Source of the DNA: JAJDOD01 sp050299835
GTDB lineage: Bacteria; Pseudomonadota; Alphaproteobacteria; Rhodobacterales; Rhodobacteraceae
Assembly: GCA_050299835.1 (NCBI GenBank)
Contig: JBNKWP010000019.1
Coordinates: forward strand, 1 to 64,000
Reading direction: 5' to 3'
DNA: 64,000 bases
Position 1 is the stretch's first letter, and each line of letters starts with the position of its first letter. The notes under the pieces were generated by a model. The model worked only from the letters and a program-made list of their open reading frames with translations. It made no database searches and had not been told where the DNA came from. Position numbers and translations under genes: made by a program. Positions 61,055 through 64,000 of the stretch are shown piece after piece.

Positions 61055-61852
61055 TCAGTCCGCGACCGTCAGGCGCAGCCCGTCATAGGCCGGGACCACA
61101 TGGGCAGGGGTCTCGCCGGCCACGGTTTCGTAATCCAGGTCGATATGCATGTTGGTCAGAATCGCCCGTTTCGGGGCGGCCCGCGCGATCCAGTCCAGTG
61201 TCTGGTCCAGATGCGAATGGGTCGGGTGCGGGGTGCGGCGGAGCGCGTCAACGATCCAGATGTCGAGGCCTTCGAGGCTTTGCCACGCGTCGTCGTATAT
61301 CTCGGCCACATCGGGCAGGTAGGCCACGTCCTTCACCCGGAAGCCAAGCGCGTCGATGGAGCCGTGTCCGACCCGGAACGGGTGGAGCGTGATGGCGCCG
61401 CCTGCTCCTTCGATGGTCACGTCACCCTTGAGCGTGTGCATTTCCAGGATCGGCGGATAGGGCGAGCCTTCGGGCTGGGTGAAGGCATAGCCGAAGCTGG
61501 AATAGAGACGCTCCTGTGTTGTGCCGTCGGCCCAGACATCCAGACGTTTGCCGGTGTTGAAGACGATCATGCGCAGGTCGTCGATCCCGTGGACATGGTC
61601 GGCGTGGCCGTGGGTGAAGACGACCGCGTCGAGATCGCCGATCCCGGCGTCAAGAAGCTGTTCGCGCATGTCGGGGGAGGTGTCGATCAGGACGCGTGTC
61701 GTGCCTTGTCCGTCCGTCCGCTCGACCAGCATGGAACAGCGGCGGCGGCGATTCCTGGGGTTTGCCGGGTCGCAGTCGCCCCAATGGCCGCCCAAGCGGG
61801 GAACGCCGCCGGAGGAGCCGCAGCCGAGGATGGTGAAGGTCAGCTCCGCCAT
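61055..61852 (-). CDS. MBL-fold metallohydrolase (PhnP-like phosphodiesterase)
   Basis: The 265-residue product has the metallo-beta-lactamase motif HGHADHVHGIDD, an upstream TSPDMREQL, and the CGSSGGVPRLGGHWGDCDP start typical of PhnP and RNase Z-like phosphodiesterases, including the cysteines of an extra zinc site. It acts in the cytoplasm, probably on cyclic phosphodiesters. It overlaps tatD by 13 bases, a standard alphaproteobacterial pair. Confidence 0.9.
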   Translation of the reverse strand: MAELTFTILGCGSSGGVPRLGGHWGDCDPANPRNRRRRCSMLVERTDGQGTTRVLIDTSPDMREQLLDAGIGDLDAVVFTHGHADHVHGIDDLRMIVFNTGKRLDVWADGTTQERLYSSFGYAFTQPEGSPYPPILEMHTLKGDVTIEGAGGAITLHPFRVGHGSIDALGFRVKDVAYLPDVAEIYDDAWQSLEGLDIWIVDALRRTPHPTHSHLDQTLDWIARAAPKRAILTNMHIDLDYETVAGETPAHVVPAYDGLRLTVAD

Positions 61853-62640
61853 GCTGCCACCTTGGTGAAAAGCCGTTCGAAATTGGCCTCCGTTTGCGCC
61901 GCGAAATCCTCGTACGCCATGCCGAAGACCTCGGCGCCCAATTTGGCGGTGTCGGCCACGAAAGACGGCTCGTTGCGCTTGCCGCGATTGGGCGGCGGGG
62001 CAAGGTAGGGCGCGTCGGTTTCGACAAGGATGCGGTCGGTGGGGGCGGCGGAGAAGATATCGCGCAACTCCTGACTTTTGGGGAAGGCTGCAATGCCGGA
62101 CATCGACAGGTAGAAGCCTAGGTCGAGCGCGGCCTCCGCCAGCGCCGGGCCGGAAGAGAAGCAGTGCATGACGCAGGTATATGGCGCGGCGCGGTGTTCT
62201 TCCGTCAGGATGCGGGCCATGTCGTCGTCGGCGTCGCGGGCGTGGATGATGAGCGGCAGGGCAGTCTGGCGCGCGGCCTCGATATGCAGGCGCAGGCTTT
62301 CCTGCTGTGCGGCGGCGGTTTCGGCCGTGTAGTGGTAATCGAGGCCGGTCTCGCCGATGCCGACGAATTTGGGATGCGCGGCGAGACGGGTCAGGTCCTC
62401 CAGTGCGATCTCGGGAACCTTTCCGACCGACATCGGGTGCGTTCCGGCGGCGTAGAAGACCGGCGCGTGGGCGTCGGCAATGGCGCGGACGTTCGGTTCC
62501 TGGTCGAGGCTGGTGCAGATCGTCACCATGCGATGCACGCCACGCTCTGCTGCGCGCGACAGAAGCTCCGGCACCTCGCCTTCAAACTGCGGAAAGTCGA
62601 GGTGACAATGGCTGTCGGTGATGCGGGGCGTGCCGGTCAT
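61840..62640 (-). CDS. tatD: TatD family hydrolase (DNase)
   Basis: The 266-residue TIM-barrel product has the metal-binding motifs DSHCHLDF, GETGLDYHY, IHARDADDD, MHCFSSG and ETDAPYLAPPPNRGKRN. TatD-type enzymes are 3'-5' exonucleases in DNA repair or quality control. ATG 62640 starts MTGTPRITDSHCHL; earlier in-frame residues are not homologous. It is downstream of holB and overlaps the MBL gene. Confidence 0.94.
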   Translation of the reverse strand: MTGTPRITDSHCHLDFPQFEGEVPELLSRAAERGVHRMVTICTSLDQEPNVRAIADAHAPVFYAAGTHPMSVGKVPEIALEDLTRLAAHPKFVGIGETGLDYHYTAETAAAQQESLRLHIEAARQTALPLIIHARDADDDMARILTEEHRAAPYTCVMHCFSSGPALAEAALDLGFYLSMSGIAAFPKSQELRDIFSAAPTDRILVETDAPYLAPPPNRGKRNEPSFVADTAKLGAEVFGMAYEDFAAQTEANFERLFTKVAAWRS

Positions 62641-62935
62641 GAGGCACGTATCGGGAGTTTGCGGAGGAGGGTCAAGTGAAGGCGCTTGGTTGATGCGCCC
62701 TCGGCCCCGCCAGCCATCGGGCCGCGAGGGTTCAGCGTCGTTCTTATCATCGAAATCCGGAGATATGACGGGCCCGCCACGGGACCCACTCCATCGAGAC
62801 ACCTCCCGTCACGGAGGTGTGCGCCCTGGCAATTCTCGGAGCAGTCTGGTCGAGCGGGTTTTTTGGCCCGCAAGGAACGTTCGCGGGCAAGATCGGTCAG
62901 AAATGTTTCGATTTCCCGACACCTGCGTTCGCAGA
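62641..62935. other. 295-bp intergenic region between holB and tatD
   Basis: No convincing gene is visible. The region contains an 8-bp hairpin ACACCTCC-N6-GGAGGTGT (62799-62820) without T-run. In many alphaproteobacteria metG (methionyl-tRNA synthetase) lies between holB and tatD; it is absent here. Confidence 0.6.
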
Positions 62936-64000
62936 TCAGCCGCGCGCGACCTCGTTGATCTGCAGAAGCGCGTCCATGATCAGGCTGGACGCGTCCACAT
63001 TCACCGCCATGCCGTGCCCGAGCCGGGCGGAGAGCGATTGCTGAAGCTCCGCCCAGCGTTGGCCGGAGGCGGCGGCGGACAGTTTTGCAAGCATCTCCCC
63101 TTCGCCGGGTGCAGCTTCCGCGATCGGAGGGTGGAGGGCCGCACTTCGTGCCGTTCGGACAAGCGCGCGGTCCAGAAGACGCAGGCTGAGTTCCATCCGC
63201 GCCTCGGCCCCGCGCGCGGCGGCGGCCTCAGCAAAGCGGCGAGCGGCCTGCCGGTCGATGTTCGGGGCCTGCGCGAGCAGCTTCACGATCTCGGCATAGA
63301 CCGACAGGCCGTCGCCGGTGACAAGCCGCAGCGCGTCGCCCGCCGAGCCGCCCGCCAATTCGTTGAGCGACACCGGGTCGGGAACTTCGATCTCCGCCTG
63401 AGACAGGGCGGCGGCGAGATCGTCGGGGCCGAGCGGGGCCAGGCGCAACACGCGGCAGCGTGACCGGATGGTGGGTAGAAGCCTTGCGGGCTGGTGGCTG
63501 ACAAGGATCAGAACGGCGCGGGCAGGGGGTTCCTCCAGCACTTTCAGAAGCGCGTTGGCGGCGGACGGGTTCATCTCGTCGGCGCTGTCCACGATGACGA
63601 CACGCGATCCGCCATCGGTGGCGGAGAGACCAAAGAAGCTGTTGAGCTTGCGCACCTCGTCCACGGTGATCTGCGCCTTCAGGCGTTTCCGGTCTGCATC
63701 CCAGGCCCGCCGGATCAGCAACGTGCCGGGATCGGCAAGTGCCGCCATTCGCCGTGCGACGGGATGGTCTTTGACGACATCGAGGGTCGGTGCGCCTGCA
63801 TCTCCGAACAATCCGGGGCCGTCAGTTTCCTCGGTTCTGAGAAAACGTGCCATCCGCCAGGCCAATGTCGCCTTGCCGATGCCGCGTGGGCCGGTCAGCA
63901 GCCAGGCGTGGTGCCGACGGCCTTGTGTCATCGCGTCCAGAAACGTGGCCTCTGCCGCTTCCTGACCGTAGAGACGCGCAGTGTGGCGCGGGTGCGGAGC
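62936..64000 (-). CDS. holB: DNA polymerase III delta' subunit (5' end outside window)
   Basis: The frame is open to the window edge, so the N-terminus is missing; the visible part reads HTARLYGQEAAEATFLDA and then HHAWLLTGPRGIGKATLAWR with the Walker A-like loop. VVIVDSADEMNPSAANALLK and LILVSHQPARLLPTIRSRC follow, the AAA+ clamp-loader motifs with the SRC sequence. HolB is part of the clamp loader. An internal ATG at 63931 is not the start, because conserved sequence precedes it. Confidence 0.94.
   Translation of the reverse strand, partial: APHPRHTARLYGQEAAEATFLDAMTQGRRHHAWLLTGPRGIGKATLAWRMARFLRTEETDGPGLFGDAGAPTLDVVKDHPVARRMAALADPGTLLIRRAWDADRKRLKAQITVDEVRKLNSFFGLSATDGGSRVVIVDSADEMNPSAANALLKVLEEPPARAVLILVSHQPARLLPTIRSRCRVLRLAPLGPDDLAAALSQAEIEVPDPVSLNELAGGSAGDALRLVTGDGLSVYAEIVKLLAQAPNIDRQAARRFAEAAAARGAEARMELSLRLLDRALVRTARSAALHPPIAEAAPGEGEMLAKLSAAASGQRWAELQQSLSARLGHGMAVNVDASSLIMDALLQINEVARG

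Noticed and set aside
62686..62958. Open frames on both strands between tatD and holB
   Set aside because: They lack ribosome binding sites, biased composition or motifs, and differ from any known gene of this locus.

Overview
The window is a chromosomal segment of an alphaproteobacterium, most likely a member of the Rhodobacteraceae (Rhodobacter/Roseobacter group). The gene orders point there: rpmF-plsX-fabH-ihfA-merR, hemN-fnrL-ccoNOQP-ccoGHIS, nagZ-scpA-scpB, a PutA without DNA-binding domain beside an Lrp-type regulator, a DctPQM TRAP transporter, DUF1491 behind era, and an ornithine-lipid acyltransferase. DNA is GC-rich, many starts are GTG or TTG, and ATGA-type overlaps are frequent. 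There is one run of 100 N (28422-28521) inside ccoG, an assembly gap. I saw no phage, transposase, integrase or CRISPR array.

Layout. 1-3532: end of nagZ, scpAB, two tiny ORFs, a double-length dCTP deaminase. 3681-9533: tRNA-Pro, then a minus-strand lipid/ribosome/nucleoid operon (rpmF, plsX, fabH, ihfA, merR), an unknown ORF, yceD, bamE and msrB. 9628-14391: olsB, a CxxC peroxidase-like protein, an ABC-F ATPase, a small membrane protein, and rplM-rpsI. 14617-22514: a secreted SUMF1-type protein, putA with divergent putR, a second ABC-F protein, an amidohydrolase. 22518-31879: the microaerobic block with hemN and fnrL divergent around one FNR box, then cbb3 oxidase structural (ccoNOQP) and assembly (ccoGHIS) genes behind a perfect FNR box. 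32153-34331: a TadE/TadE/TadG-like operon. 34764: tRNA-Met. 34934-39261: pxpB-pxpC facing an amino-acid ABC importer. 39397-44649: an FtsX-type export ABC pair, divergent tesA esterase, DUF1491, era.

44693-52340 is a thiamin block behind a promoter and a TPP riboswitch: thiD-thiO-thiS-thiG-thiE-thiF-thiY-tenA-thiZ-thiX. It joins thiazole synthesis, coupling and salvage/uptake of the pyrimidine half; thiC is not in the window. 52390-59274 holds a DUF2478 protein, the DctB/DctD two-component system and the DctPQM C4-dicarboxylate TRAP transporter. 59421-64000 (minus strand) holds a VOC protein, a small ORF, an AEC transporter, an MBL hydrolase, tatD and a partial holB.

The most interesting points are: a DctD whose AAA+ domain has lost the Walker A lysine, the Walker B aspartate and the GAFTGA loop while a textbook DctD-type palindrome remains upstream of dctP; a thiZ gene that seems to start at CTG in a CTGA overlap with tenA; an FNR box exactly 41.5 bp from the hemN start codon, which would suit a leaderless mRNA; a consensus IHF site upstream of ihfA; and a family of intergenic stem-loop repeats next to gene ends.
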